From NCBI GenBank assembly GCA_964463135.1, contig CAYXBA010000016.1:18910-82909 (forward strand): a stretch of 64,000 nt of DNA. The letters are read 5' to 3'. This DNA comes from UBA6898 sp964463135 (lineage in GTDB: Bacteria > Nitrospirota > Thermodesulfovibrionia > Thermodesulfovibrionales > UBA6898). Of this stretch, positions 1 to 8,176 are shown one piece after another. Each line of letters opens with the position of its first letter. Position 1 is the first letter of the stretch. Under the pieces are notes generated by a model. It did not search any database. It saw only the letters and a list, made by a program, of their open reading frames with translations, and was not told the origin of the DNA. The position numbers and the translations under genes are program-made.

Positions 1-1214
1 TCGTCGATGGTCCTGATCCTGTCCGGTTCAAAGGTCTCTATCTGCATCAACCGGATGCCGTGCGGCAGGCTCTCCGGCGTGATGACCGGGCTTTTTTCGA
101 GGATGATCGCCCGCTCGATGATATTTTCGAGCTCGCGCACATTGCCCGGAAAGCTGTAATGCAAAAGGATCTCCATCGCCTCGTCAGAGATGGCAGTGAT
201 CTTCTTACCCGCCTTGGGCATATGCTTCTGCAGGAAATACCTGCTGAGCGGTTTGATGTCGTCCTGACGCTCGCGTAAAGGCTGAATGAAAAGTTCCATC
301 ACATTGATCCGGTAGTAGAGGTCTTCCCTGAACTTGCCCTCGGTGATCAGGTTCTTCACGTTCTGGTTCGTTGCTGCAATGAACCGCACATCTACCTTCT
401 GCGGCTTTGTGCCGCCAACCCGGTAGAACTCGCCTTCCTCCACCACCTTCAGCAGCTTGGCCTGCAGGTTCGGCGAAAGCTCCGCGATCTCATCGAGGAA
501 GAGGGTGCCTGAGTCTGCGATCTCGACCAGTCCCTGCTTGGCGGTGATCGCACCGGTGAAGGCCCCGCGCTCATGGCCGAAGAGTTCGCTCGCAAGCAGG
601 TCCTCGGTCAGGGTTGCACAGTTGATCGCAAGGAACGGCCTGTCCTGCCGCCTGCTGGTGAAATGGATGATCTTTGCGATCAGGCTCTTGCCTACGCCTG
701 TCTCGCCGGTAAGGAACATGTTGATGTCTGATTCCTTTATCCCCTCGATCGTCTCGAGGACCTGCTTCATGCTTGAGCTCTTTGCGATGATCGAGACCTT
801 CTTGTCCATGCCGAAATAGGTCCTGAGCGCGAGGTTATCCTTCTTCAGCGTCTTCTGATCGAGGATCTTTTTGACACGGAGCACCAGTTCATCGAGGTCG
901 AACGGCTTTGTGATGTAATCGTACGCGCCGTTGCGCATTGCCTCGACCGCAGAGCTGATGCTCCCGAAGCCGGTGACGAGGATGACGTCTGTTGCCTGAC
1001 GGTTCTTCTTGATGTTCTCCAGCAGTTCAAGCCCGCTCAGGCCCGGCATCTTGATGTCCGTGATCAGGATGTCGAAATGCTCCTGCGCCAGCTTCTCAAC
1101 CGCCGCACTGCCGTCCTTTGCGCCGGTCACATCGTATCCTTCTTCATGCAGGGTATCGACGATGTTGTTCAGCGTGATCTCTTCATCTTCTGCCACCAGT
1201 ATTCTGAATGCCAT
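1..1214 (-). CDS. Sigma-54-dependent response regulator, NtrC family (C-terminus runs off the window)
   Basis: The frame is open from an ATG at 1214 to the window edge, so the protein is partial (about 404 residues). An N-terminal receiver domain has the acidic pocket E9/D10, phospho-acceptor D53 (TDIKMPG), T81 and K103. It is followed by a sigma-54 AAA+ domain with a Walker A GETGVGKS, a canonical GAFTGA loop at residues 217-222 and a Walker B FLDEIAEL. The C-terminal Fis-type helix-turn-helix expected for the family lies outside the window. The gene starts 14 bp after the stop of the upstream sensor kinase on the same strand, so the two form a kinase/regulator operon. Once phosphorylated it should activate sigma-54 promoters; targets are unknown. 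The family call is secure. Confidence 0.93.
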   Translation of the reverse strand, partial: MAFRILVAEDEEITLNNIVDTLHEEGYDVTGAKDGSAAVEKLAQEHFDILITDIKMPGLSGLELLENIKKNRQATDVILVTGFGSISSAVEAMRNGAYDYITKPFDLDELVLRVKKILDQKTLKKDNLALRTYFGMDKKVSIIAKSSSMKQVLETIEGIKESDINMFLTGETGVGKSLIAKIIHFTSRRQDRPFLAINCATLTEDLLASELFGHERGAFTGAITAKQGLVEIADSGTLFLDEIAELSPNLQAKLLKVVEEGEFYRVGGTKPQKVDVRFIAATNQNVKNLITEGKFREDLYYRINVMELFIQPLRERQDDIKPLSRYFLQKHMPKAGKKITAISDEAMEILLHYSFPGNVRELENIIERAIILEKSPVITPESLPHGIRLMQIETFEPDRIRTID

Positions 1215-1228
1215 GGACTATTCTGCCT

Positions 1229-2782
1229 TTAGAGAGGATTTTTCGGCAATGCGATCACAAAGGTCGTGCCTTTTCCTTCTTCGCTCTCGACCGTCACCTC
1301 GCCGTGATGTTTCTGGATGATATTGAAGACAATGGCAAGGCCGAGGCCTGTGCCTTTCCCTTTTGTCGTAAAGAAAGGCTCAAAGATCTTGTCGAGCGTC
1401 TCACGTGTCATGCCGCTGCCTGTGTCTGCTATCCGTATGATTACCCTGCTGTCGTCTTCTTTCGCTGCCACCATGAGGCTTCCCTTGCCTGACATCGCGT
1501 CGATCGCATTGGCAAAGAGATTGATCATCACCTGTTCAAGCTGCTCGGTATCAGCGTACAGCACGATCTCCTCAGGGTCCATGGTGACCGAAAGGGTTAT
1601 CTCTTTCAGGTCCCGGGTATTTTCGAGATGGCGGTATGCGCCGGTCATGAGCCCGTGCAGTTCTACCGCCATGATATGCGGTTCCCTGCCGCGTGCGAAT
1701 TCAAGCAGGTCGCCGACAATGCTCTTGACCCGCATGGTCTGGCCGAAGATGTCGCTCAGCCCGTTCTTAATGTAGTCCGGACTGTCGTCACCTGACTTCT
1801 TCATCAGCCGCTGTGCGGTCGTATAGATGTTATTGAGCGGGTTGTTCAGCTCATGCGCAACACCTGAGGCGAGCGTGCCGATGGCAGCGAGCTTCTTTGA
1901 CTGCAGGAGTTCCTTCTCCCGCAGATTGAGCTGGTCCTCCATCACCGTAAATTTTCTGATGAGCTGTCCCACCTCATCAGTTCCCCATTCAGGCGCAGGC
2001 GTTGCGGTATGGTCGAAATTGCCTTTGCCGGTCATCTCGATCAGGTCTGTCAGGAGCTGCAGCCTTTTCACGATATTGCTGATAATAATGAGGGTGGTGC
2101 CGAACCCGACAATAAGGAAGAGGGGGAAGAAAATAAGTATGGCGACCCGCGACATGGTGATAAAGTCATCCACCTTTTCCCGCGCAGCCGCGTCCAGCTC
2201 CTTTGATCCGGCAAGGATATTCTCGCCGGTCTTTCTGAGTGCGCTGATCTCGGTATTAAGCTCTTTCAGGTTCATCAGGAGCGTATGGTCAGGAGGCAGG
2301 GAGAAGACCTCATTCAGATACTGGACGTCCTCAAGGGGTTTGTCGAGGAAGTTTGCCTCGATAAGACGGGAGACCCTGGAATATGCAGGCAACGAGGTTT
2401 TCAGACCGTTCGATTCATCAGCAATGACTCCGACAAGGGACTCTATCCTCGTAAACTGGCTGCGGTATTCCTGCACAAGGCCCTGCATGGAGGACATGCG
2501 CTCTGCTGCCGGCGTCTTTGCGCTATTAAGCAGGTCGTCCAGTTCGGTCAGATACCCGTAGATCGCTTTGGATTCGTCTTCGGCATGCTCCGGCGCGTAC
2601 AGAAAATAGTTTTTCTCATGCCTCCTGAGCTGCAGTGACTTGGACCGGATGGTATCGGTCATCTCGAGGAAGAGGGTCTCTTTCTTGATCTCGATGAAGT
2701 TCAGGTATAGGAAGGCAGACAGTATCGCAATGATGCCTGCGCTGACCAGGAAGCTGAGCACGATCTTCTTTTTGAGCGACAT
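1229..2782 (-). CDS. Membrane sensor histidine kinase (four-helix-bundle-type sensor, HAMP, HisKA, HATPase)
   Basis: This 517-residue protein has a first membrane helix at about residues 8-28 and a roughly 180-residue, mostly helical extracytoplasmic region. A second membrane helix (about 213-236) and a HAMP linker follow. The dimerisation/phosphotransfer helix carries H310 in GVAHELNNPLNN. The catalytic domain has an N box (NLFANAID), G1 (DTGSGM), F box (EPFFTTK) and G2 (GTGLGLAI). The sensor region contains RRHEKNYFLY, nearly repeated in the kinase at 8938-10374, so the two kinases share a sensor family of four-helix-bundle type. It is co-transcribed with the regulator at 1-1214 and divergent from the Lon-receiver gene, making it a candidate phosphodonor for both. 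The ligand is unknown. Confidence 0.92.
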   Translation of the reverse strand: MSLKKKIVLSFLVSAGIIAILSAFLYLNFIEIKKETLFLEMTDTIRSKSLQLRRHEKNYFLYAPEHAEDESKAIYGYLTELDDLLNSAKTPAAERMSSMQGLVQEYRSQFTRIESLVGVIADESNGLKTSLPAYSRVSRLIEANFLDKPLEDVQYLNEVFSLPPDHTLLMNLKELNTEISALRKTGENILAGSKELDAAAREKVDDFITMSRVAILIFFPLFLIVGFGTTLIIISNIVKRLQLLTDLIEMTGKGNFDHTATPAPEWGTDEVGQLIRKFTVMEDQLNLREKELLQSKKLAAIGTLASGVAHELNNPLNNIYTTAQRLMKKSGDDSPDYIKNGLSDIFGQTMRVKSIVGDLLEFARGREPHIMAVELHGLMTGAYRHLENTRDLKEITLSVTMDPEEIVLYADTEQLEQVMINLFANAIDAMSGKGSLMVAAKEDDSRVIIRIADTGSGMTRETLDKIFEPFFTTKGKGTGLGLAIVFNIIQKHHGEVTVESEEGKGTTFVIALPKNPL

Positions 2783-2871
2783 AATGGCTTATATTAGCAC
2801 CCGAAGCTTATCAAAATAAATCAGCCAGTTATTCTGTTTATAAAGCGGCCCCAATCTTATACAATAGTTGC
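2783..2871. promoter_or_regulatory. Divergent intergenic region between kinase and Lon-receiver genes
   Basis: This 89-bp AT-rich gap must hold the promoters for both directions. On the plus strand TATACAAT (2858-2865) resembles a -10 box and ends only 6 bp before the Lon ATG. There is no Shine-Dalgarno sequence before that ATG, so a leaderless or very short-leader transcript is possible. On the minus strand TAATAT lies a similar short distance before the kinase start. No good -35 boxes are evident. Confidence 0.3.
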
Positions 2872-4872
2872 ATGAAATTCTTCGGCAAGACGGATGAACC
2901 GCAGCAGGACCCTGTCCTCGAAAAGCTGAGAGAGAAGATCTCTGCCAATGACCCCGGAAACCATGTAAAAGAGGTCATTGACCGGGAACTTGAACTGCTC
3001 TGCAGGATAGGGCCTTCGACCTCTGAATATACCATCGGCCTGACGTACATCGAATACCTCCTCTCCCTGCCGTGGAAGGTGCGGACCGAGGACATCCTTG
3101 ACCTTGAGCTTGCAGAACGGATACTCAATGAAGAGCACTACGGCCTTGCTCAGATCAAGGAGCGGGTGCTTGAACATCTCGCGGTGAAGAAGCTGAAGAT
3201 GAGTCGCAAGCCGCAGATCCTGATCGTGGATGACGAGGAGATCGTACGCAGGAACATGTCGCATGTCCTGCTTAAGGAGAACTACGGGGTCCAGACCGCA
3301 AAGGACGGGTATGAGGCCCTTGCTGCGATCGAAAAGACAGAGTTCGATGTGGTGCTGACCGATTTCAAGATGGACAGGATGGACGGGCTTGAGGTGCTCG
3401 CAAAGATCAAGGTACATTCGCCCAATACACAGGTGATCATGATCACCGGGTACGCGACCATCAACACCGCTGTCGAGGCCATGAAGAAAGGGGCCTTCCA
3501 TTATATTGCGAAGCCGCTCAAGCTCGATGACGTGCGGAATGTCGTACAGCAGGCACTCGAAAAGAGGGCGATCACCCAGGACACCCGGGGGTCGGTCCTC
3601 TGTTTCTCAGGTCCTCCCGGCACAGGCAAGACCTCGCTTGGAAGGTCCATTGCCCGTGCAGTCGGCAGGAAATTTGCGAAGATATCGCTCGGCGGCATAA
3701 AGGATGAGGCAGAGATACGCGGACACCGGCGGACGTACGCAGGCGCAATGCCCGGCAGGATCATCGACGAGATCAGGCGGGTCGGGGTCAGCAACCCGGT
3801 CATTATCCTGGATGAGCTCGACAAGATCGGCCACGACTTCAAGGGGGACCCGGCCTCTGCGCTGCTGGAGGTCCTGGACCCTGAGCAGAATTCGGAATAC
3901 CTCGACCATTATCTGGACATGCCGTTTGACCTATCGGGCGTGATGTTCATAATCACCGCGAATGTGGCGGAGAATATCCCGGGGCCGCTCAGGGACCGCA
4001 TGGAGGTGATCCACTTTTCCGGGTACACCGAAGACGAGAAGGTGAACATTGCGGCGAATTTTCTGGTGCCGAGGCAGATCAGGGAGAACGGTCTGCTCGA
4101 CAGCCCGCCGGAGTTTAGCAGAGAGGCCCTCTTCAGGATCGTGCAGGAATATACGCATGAGGCAGGCATACGAGGGCTCAGCAGAGAGATCGCCTCGGTC
4201 TGCAGGAAGATCGCAAAGGACCTTGTCCGGCATGCAGATCCCGGCGTACTGATTACGGTGAGCCCGGCCATGGTCGAGAAACTCCTCGGGCCGAGGAAGT
4301 TTTATTTCGAGGTGGCTGAGGAAGAGGACCGGATCGGCGTTACGACCGGGTTGGTCTGGACAGAGATCGGCGGTGAGATCATCTTTATCGAGGCAGCGAG
4401 GATGGCAGGCAAACAGGAGCTTATCCTGACCGGATCACTGGGGGATGTGATGAAAGAGTCTGCCCAGGCTGCCCTGAGCTATATCAGAAGCAATGCAGCG
4501 CAATACGGTATTGAGGAGCATTTTTTCGAGAACCATGATATCCATATCCATGTGCCTGCAGGCGCGATCCCGAAGGATGGGCCTTCTGCAGGCAGCACCA
4601 TAGCGGTTTCCCTGCTTTCCCTGCTGATGGGCAGACCTGCCAGGCGGGACATTGCCCTGTCCGGCGAGATCACCCTGAGCGGCAGGGTCCTTCCGGTAGG
4701 AGGGATCAAGGAGAAGCTCCTTGCAGCGAAGAGGGCAGGGGTGAAGCAGGTGGTCCTTCCGCTCAAGAACCGGGCGGATATCGAAGGCCTCGCGCCTGAG
4801 GTGCTGCGGGACCTCACGGTCAGGTACATAGACCGGATAAACGAGGCGGTCGAACTGGTTTTGGGAAAGTAA
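2872..4872 (+). CDS. Lon-type ATP-dependent protease with an inserted response-regulator receiver domain
   Basis: The order of domains in this 666-residue protein is unusual. Residues 1-108 match the helical segment that precedes the Lon ATPase (EYLLSLPW, then EEHYGLAQIKERVLEHLAV). Residues 113-235 are a complete CheY/NtrC-type receiver with D120/D121, phospho-acceptor D164, T192 and K214. The Lon AAA+ core then resumes at once: Walker A GPPGTGKTS with K253, the Lon signature GHRRTYAGAMPGRI, and Walker B VIILDELDK with D314/E315. The C-terminal serine-lysine peptidase has S572 in PKDGPSAG and K615 in GGIKEKLL, the same 43-residue spacing as E. coli Lon S679/K722. The beta-rich N-terminal substrate-binding domain of ordinary Lon (about 200 residues) is absent. 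All catalytic and phosphorylation residues are intact, so phosphorylation-controlled proteolysis in the cytoplasm is the natural inference. The adjacent divergent kinase is a possible partner. Confidence 0.93.
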   Translation: MKFFGKTDEPQQDPVLEKLREKISANDPGNHVKEVIDRELELLCRIGPSTSEYTIGLTYIEYLLSLPWKVRTEDILDLELAERILNEEHYGLAQIKERVLEHLAVKKLKMSRKPQILIVDDEEIVRRNMSHVLLKENYGVQTAKDGYEALAAIEKTEFDVVLTDFKMDRMDGLEVLAKIKVHSPNTQVIMITGYATINTAVEAMKKGAFHYIAKPLKLDDVRNVVQQALEKRAITQDTRGSVLCFSGPPGTGKTSLGRSIARAVGRKFAKISLGGIKDEAEIRGHRRTYAGAMPGRIIDEIRRVGVSNPVIILDELDKIGHDFKGDPASALLEVLDPEQNSEYLDHYLDMPFDLSGVMFIITANVAENIPGPLRDRMEVIHFSGYTEDEKVNIAANFLVPRQIRENGLLDSPPEFSREALFRIVQEYTHEAGIRGLSREIASVCRKIAKDLVRHADPGVLITVSPAMVEKLLGPRKFYFEVAEEEDRIGVTTGLVWTEIGGEIIFIEAARMAGKQELILTGSLGDVMKESAQAALSYIRSNAAQYGIEEHFFENHDIHIHVPAGAIPKDGPSAGSTIAVSLLSLLMGRPARRDIALSGEITLSGRVLPVGGIKEKLLAAKRAGVKQVVLPLKNRADIEGLAPEVLRDLTVRYIDRINEAVELVLGK

Positions 4873-4920
4873 TAAGCCCGAATTTACTAATGAGTTCAAA
4901 AGTTAGTGGAGATTATTAAT

Positions 4921-4996
4921 AAATCTCCCCTCACCCCTCTTTGCCAAAGAGGGGAATAGTCCCTCCCTTTAGCAAAGGGAGGGAAGGAGGGATTTT
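4921..4996. repeat. Double-hairpin palindromic repeat element downstream of the Lon gene
   Basis: Two adjacent perfect hairpins (arms 4934-4942/4946-4954, 9 bp; arms 4961-4970/4974-4983, 10 bp) are enclosed by outer complementary ends, AAATCTCCC against GGAGGGATTT. The result is a three-way-junction-like fold. It lies in the gap between the convergent Lon gene and the small-protein operon. Elements of this look are common dispersed intergenic repeats in bacteria; a transcription-terminating role for both sides is possible. Only one copy is in this window. Confidence 0.75.
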
Positions 4997-5050
4997 ATAA
5001 TTGAATGTCTTCATCCTAATGAACTCCCTTATCTGTTGCTACGATCTCTG

Positions 5051-5227
5051 CTATCTCCTCGGGGCTGATGCCCGGTATTCCTTCTGCGGTCTTTTCGTTA
5101 TGGTCGGCCTGTCTATTCCCTTGCGGTCAACCTCTCTCATGAATTCCCTTGCGGTTTCATGCTCTCCGGACTCTGCGAATGTGATCGCCATCATGATCTT
5201 TTCGAACTTCTCACTCAGAGCTTTCAT
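5051..5227 (-). CDS. Small conserved-looking protein (58 aa), USP/TSUP operon
   Basis: An AGGAGG sits six bases before the ATG, so this short frame is very probably translated. It lies 23 bp downstream of the tandem USP gene in the same operon. The first 30 residues form a predicted amphipathic helix (FEKIMMAITFAESGEHETA) that is clearly related to the N-terminus of the 159-residue USP-like protein at 8177-8656 (about 15 identities in 28). The rest is short and basic. No membrane helix, signal peptide or catalytic motif is visible and the function is unknown. A role as a regulatory or docking peptide for the stress proteins is only a guess. Confidence 0.7.
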   Translation of the reverse strand: MKALSEKFEKIMMAITFAESGEHETAREFMREVDRKGIDRPTITKRPQKEYRASAPRR

Positions 5228-5250
5228 GGTATCCTCCTGATAACGGATTG

Positions 5251-6123
5251 TTAATGTTCGTATGCCTTGACCACAAGCACCGGACAGGGTGCGTGGCCTA
5301 TCACCTTTTCTGTGACGCTGCCCATAAAGAGCCGTTTGACGCCGGTCCTTCCGTGACTGCCCATAATGATCATGTCAGCGGCCTGCTTCCTCGCCATATT
5401 CGTGATCACCTTATAGGATTCGCCTTCTCTCACAAAGCCTTCAGCCTGCACGCCGCTTTCGGATGCTGTTCTGCTGACCGCATCGACCTGCTGTCTTGCC
5501 TGGTTCACGAGGCTTTCGACCGCGTCAGGCGCCTGCGCCTGAAATTCATCCGTGACATCAACGATCGAGATGATCTTCATCTGCGCGCCATACACCTTTG
5601 CAAGGCCGATCGCCTTTGCGGTCGAACCTGCGCTGAACCGGGAGCCGTCGGTCGGCACCAGCAGGGTGCCCCATGCAACGGTTGTGTCCCTGGGGACAAC
5701 AAGGACATCGCAGGTGCTGTGGCCGATAATGCGGCCGGTGACGGTCCCCATGAGCGCGTCAGCAGTGCGGCTCAGGCCCCTTCTTCCGGTCACGACAAGG
5801 TCAAAGTAGTTCTCCTCGGCAACGTCAAGGATAGAGTCGACCGGGCTGCCTTCTTCGAGCCTGAACTTTACATACACATCTTCTTCTTTGGCTATGTTCT
5901 CAATGTCGGCAAGGATCCTGTCGCCTTCATCCTTCAGAGCCCTGCTCACTTTTTCACGGATACTGAGCGTCTGGAACTGGTCCTGATAGGGCGGAATGAC
6001 CGTTATTGCCGTTATCCAGCTCTTGTCATGATGGACGATCCTGCAGGCCTGCCTGAAGGCATTCCTGGCCGATTCAGAACCGTCAACCGCAACAAGTATT
6101 TTTCTGTACCGTTCCATGGTCAT
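5251..6123 (-). CDS. Tandem universal stress protein (two UspA domains)
   Basis: This 290-residue soluble protein contains two UspA folds in tandem. Each ends in the ATP-binding signature G-2x-G-9x-G-(S/T): GRRGLSRTADALMGT in the first and GSHGRTGVKRLFMGS in the second. Each domain opens with ILVAVDGS or an equivalent strand. Both sites look competent for nucleotide binding, as in ATP-binding USPs. It is the second-to-last gene of a minus-strand operon with a TSUP permease, a two-helix membrane protein and another USP-like protein, which suggests a stress response linked to anion or sulfur export. An in-frame ATG two codons downstream is an equally good start. Confidence 0.92.
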   Translation of the reverse strand: MTMERYRKILVAVDGSESARNAFRQACRIVHHDKSWITAITVIPPYQDQFQTLSIREKVSRALKDEGDRILADIENIAKEEDVYVKFRLEEGSPVDSILDVAEENYFDLVVTGRRGLSRTADALMGTVTGRIIGHSTCDVLVVPRDTTVAWGTLLVPTDGSRFSAGSTAKAIGLAKVYGAQMKIISIVDVTDEFQAQAPDAVESLVNQARQQVDAVSRTASESGVQAEGFVREGESYKVITNMARKQAADMIIMGSHGRTGVKRLFMGSVTEKVIGHAPCPVLVVKAYEH

Positions 6124-6144
6124 TCCACCCTTCAGGGAAGTCTG

Positions 6145-6855
6145 CTAAGCCTCTTTCTTTACCTTTGCTTTTTTCATGCTGAGGCCGAACGCATCGAAGA
6201 GATAGAAGATCGAATAGCCCCACCACATGGTGTAAGCGACATAAAAGACGAGAAGGCCTGACAGCATGCCTGCATGGTCAGCCACTTTTTCGCCTTCGAT
6301 CTTATAGAAGTTGTACGCAGGCTCGACAGCCTTCTTGTTGACCTCGGCAAGCACCTTTGCTTCTTCGATCTGCTTTTCCTTCTTCATGTTCTTCTCGATC
6401 CTGCCGAGCGCCATCCACCAGCCCTTCATGGCCTTCTTCTCATCCATGCCGTATTTGTCGGCAACAACCTTGCCGTCATTCTTGAACATGGCATCTGCAT
6501 CGGCGACCGTGCTTTTCAGTATCGCTGTCAGATCCCCTGACACAGAAAGTTTTGTTTCCTGCACGTCAGCCTTTGCACCGGCAGTTGAGAAGAGCTTTGC
6601 AGCGGTCTCAGCCTCGTCTGCCTTGTCGAACGTGATCACCTGTGACAACTGTTTACCTGCGACCTTTTCAACTGACTTGGATACCTTGGGTATGAAATAG
6701 GATGATCCCTTGGAGAGTCTGTTGAAGCTGTCGTCAGCGAACTGAAGCCCGTTCTTGCCGTTGAAGACCGGAGAGAAGATCAGCAGCAGCACGCCGAGGA
6801 ATGTCGTTGCGAGAAAAGAACCTATGCTGAACATCTTTTTGTTGCGTATTAACAT
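6145..6855 (-). CDS. Unrecognised membrane protein with two terminal helices, TSUP operon
   Basis: This 236-residue protein has one membrane helix near the N-terminus (about residues 10-28) and a second near the C-terminus (about 195-220). Between them lies a hydrophilic, lysine-rich domain of about 160 residues predicted to face the periplasm. The short cytoplasmic tail is basic (KKAKVKKEA). It has a good Shine-Dalgarno (AGGAGG) and starts one base after the stop of the TSUP permease, so the two are translationally linked. I recognise no family. Position and topology suggest an accessory subunit of the permease. Confidence 0.7.
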   Translation of the reverse strand: MLIRNKKMFSIGSFLATTFLGVLLLIFSPVFNGKNGLQFADDSFNRLSKGSSYFIPKVSKSVEKVAGKQLSQVITFDKADEAETAAKLFSTAGAKADVQETKLSVSGDLTAILKSTVADADAMFKNDGKVVADKYGMDEKKAMKGWWMALGRIEKNMKKEKQIEEAKVLAEVNKKAVEPAYNFYKIEGEKVADHAGMLSGLLVFYVAYTMWWGYSIFYLFDAFGLSMKKAKVKKEA

Positions 6856-6856
6856 G

Positions 6857-8143
6857 TTATGCCTCCTCCTTTACCAGCACGGGTGCGACGCTTTCGTCCT
6901 CACCGCGCAGATTGCCGATATTTTTCACAAACATGCCTATTACCCAGAGAGCAAAGAAACTGACAACTACCCAGAACACTACATTACCGACCGATTCGAT
7001 CATGTTGACAACGGGCCTGGACATGTTCAGATATTCGAGTTCTACCAGTTTTTTCGGCAGTGTTGCTGCCCTGTTGATAAAGCCTGCGAGGATGGACACT
7101 GCATAGAAGCCCCTGATATGGATGCCTTTCACGACCTTGGTGGTAAGAGCGCCGACCTGAATGCCGATGAGTGAGCCAAGGAGCATGCCCATGGCAAGGG
7201 TATAGAAGACATACCCGTAGATGGCATACTGCGGGATCGCTGCAAGTCCTGCGGTGAAGATGATCTGAAGGATGTCAGTGCCGACCGTGGTCATGGAAGA
7301 GACGCCGAAGGCATAGACGAACATCGGGAAGGTGATGAAGCCGCCGCCGACGCCCATGATCGCTGCCATAAGTCCCACGACAATGCCGCCCAGCGCTACG
7401 ATGACGCCTGAGATCTTCCTGCCGCCCGGAACAAAGTCCTCATCAAAGGTGATCATCGGGGCGATCTTCACCTTCTGGACCGTTACGGCAAGGCCGGTCA
7501 GGCCTGCAGAACTGTTGCCATGCGCATCGCCGGTATCTTTGGATTTCCTGGCCTTAAGAAAGTCGATAAGGGCATAGAAGCCGAGGAAGCCCAGAAGCAC
7601 TGCGTACACAAGACTGATGAAGAGCTCGCTCAGGAGGGGATCATAATCATACAGTGACTTGTTGATGTACCCGCCTATGAACGTGCCTGCGCCTGAGCCT
7701 ACGAGGAATGCAACAGCCAGCTTCACCGAGACATTGCCCAGCTTCTTGTGTACGGCGGTTCCCATGATCGCCTTGGCGAAGATATGGAAGAGGTCTGTGC
7801 CGACCGCCAGGATGCCCTTGACGCCTGCTGCCATGAGCGCGGGCGTGATCACGAAGCCGCCGCCTGCACCGATACAGCCGGTGATCAGTCCTGCACAGAG
7901 GCCGATCGCAATGGATACGAGGAAAATGTTGGTTGAATAGAATGCCGGTGCGTACGCGGTCTTGCTGCCGATCATGTCCCCTGCTTCAAGGAACGATACG
8001 ACACAGATGGGGAGCATCAGCGCCAAAAGGATCAACATCTTTTTCTTGTTCTTGAGGATGCTCATGGATACCTCAAGGTCCCACTGAGCATGGGCCTGCG
8101 AGCCCACTTTGAGAAATTCGTACACTCTTCTTGCTACGTTCAT
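6857..8143 (-). CDS. TSUP (TauE/SafE) family anion permease
   Basis: This 428-residue polytopic membrane protein shows the two-repeat TSUP pattern. Each repeat begins with a glycine-rich membrane segment, GCIGAGGGFVITPALMAAG in the first and GVGGGFITFPMFVYAFG in the second. It has a longer cytoplasmic N-terminus than usual (about 35 residues) and a long central loop. AAAGGAGG precedes the chosen ATG and supports it. TSUP members export or import sulfite, sulfoacetate, thiosulfate, taurine-related or other organic anions. The substrate cannot be told from sequence. It is flanked by USP genes and a dedicated two-helix membrane protein in one operon. Confidence 0.9.
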   Translation of the reverse strand: MNVARRVYEFLKVGSQAHAQWDLEVSMSILKNKKKMLILLALMLPICVVSFLEAGDMIGSKTAYAPAFYSTNIFLVSIAIGLCAGLITGCIGAGGGFVITPALMAAGVKGILAVGTDLFHIFAKAIMGTAVHKKLGNVSVKLAVAFLVGSGAGTFIGGYINKSLYDYDPLLSELFISLVYAVLLGFLGFYALIDFLKARKSKDTGDAHGNSSAGLTGLAVTVQKVKIAPMITFDEDFVPGGRKISGVIVALGGIVVGLMAAIMGVGGGFITFPMFVYAFGVSSMTTVGTDILQIIFTAGLAAIPQYAIYGYVFYTLAMGMLLGSLIGIQVGALTTKVVKGIHIRGFYAVSILAGFINRAATLPKKLVELEYLNMSRPVVNMIESVGNVVFWVVVSFFALWVIGMFVKNIGNLRGEDESVAPVLVKEEA

Positions 8144-8176
8144 GCTGCTTCCTCCTTTGTGTTGAATGGTTTTTTA

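Noticed and set aside
5248..6261. 337-codon open frame on the plus strand
   Set aside because: It is antisense to the tandem USP gene, which has two intact nucleotide-binding motifs and fits the operon.
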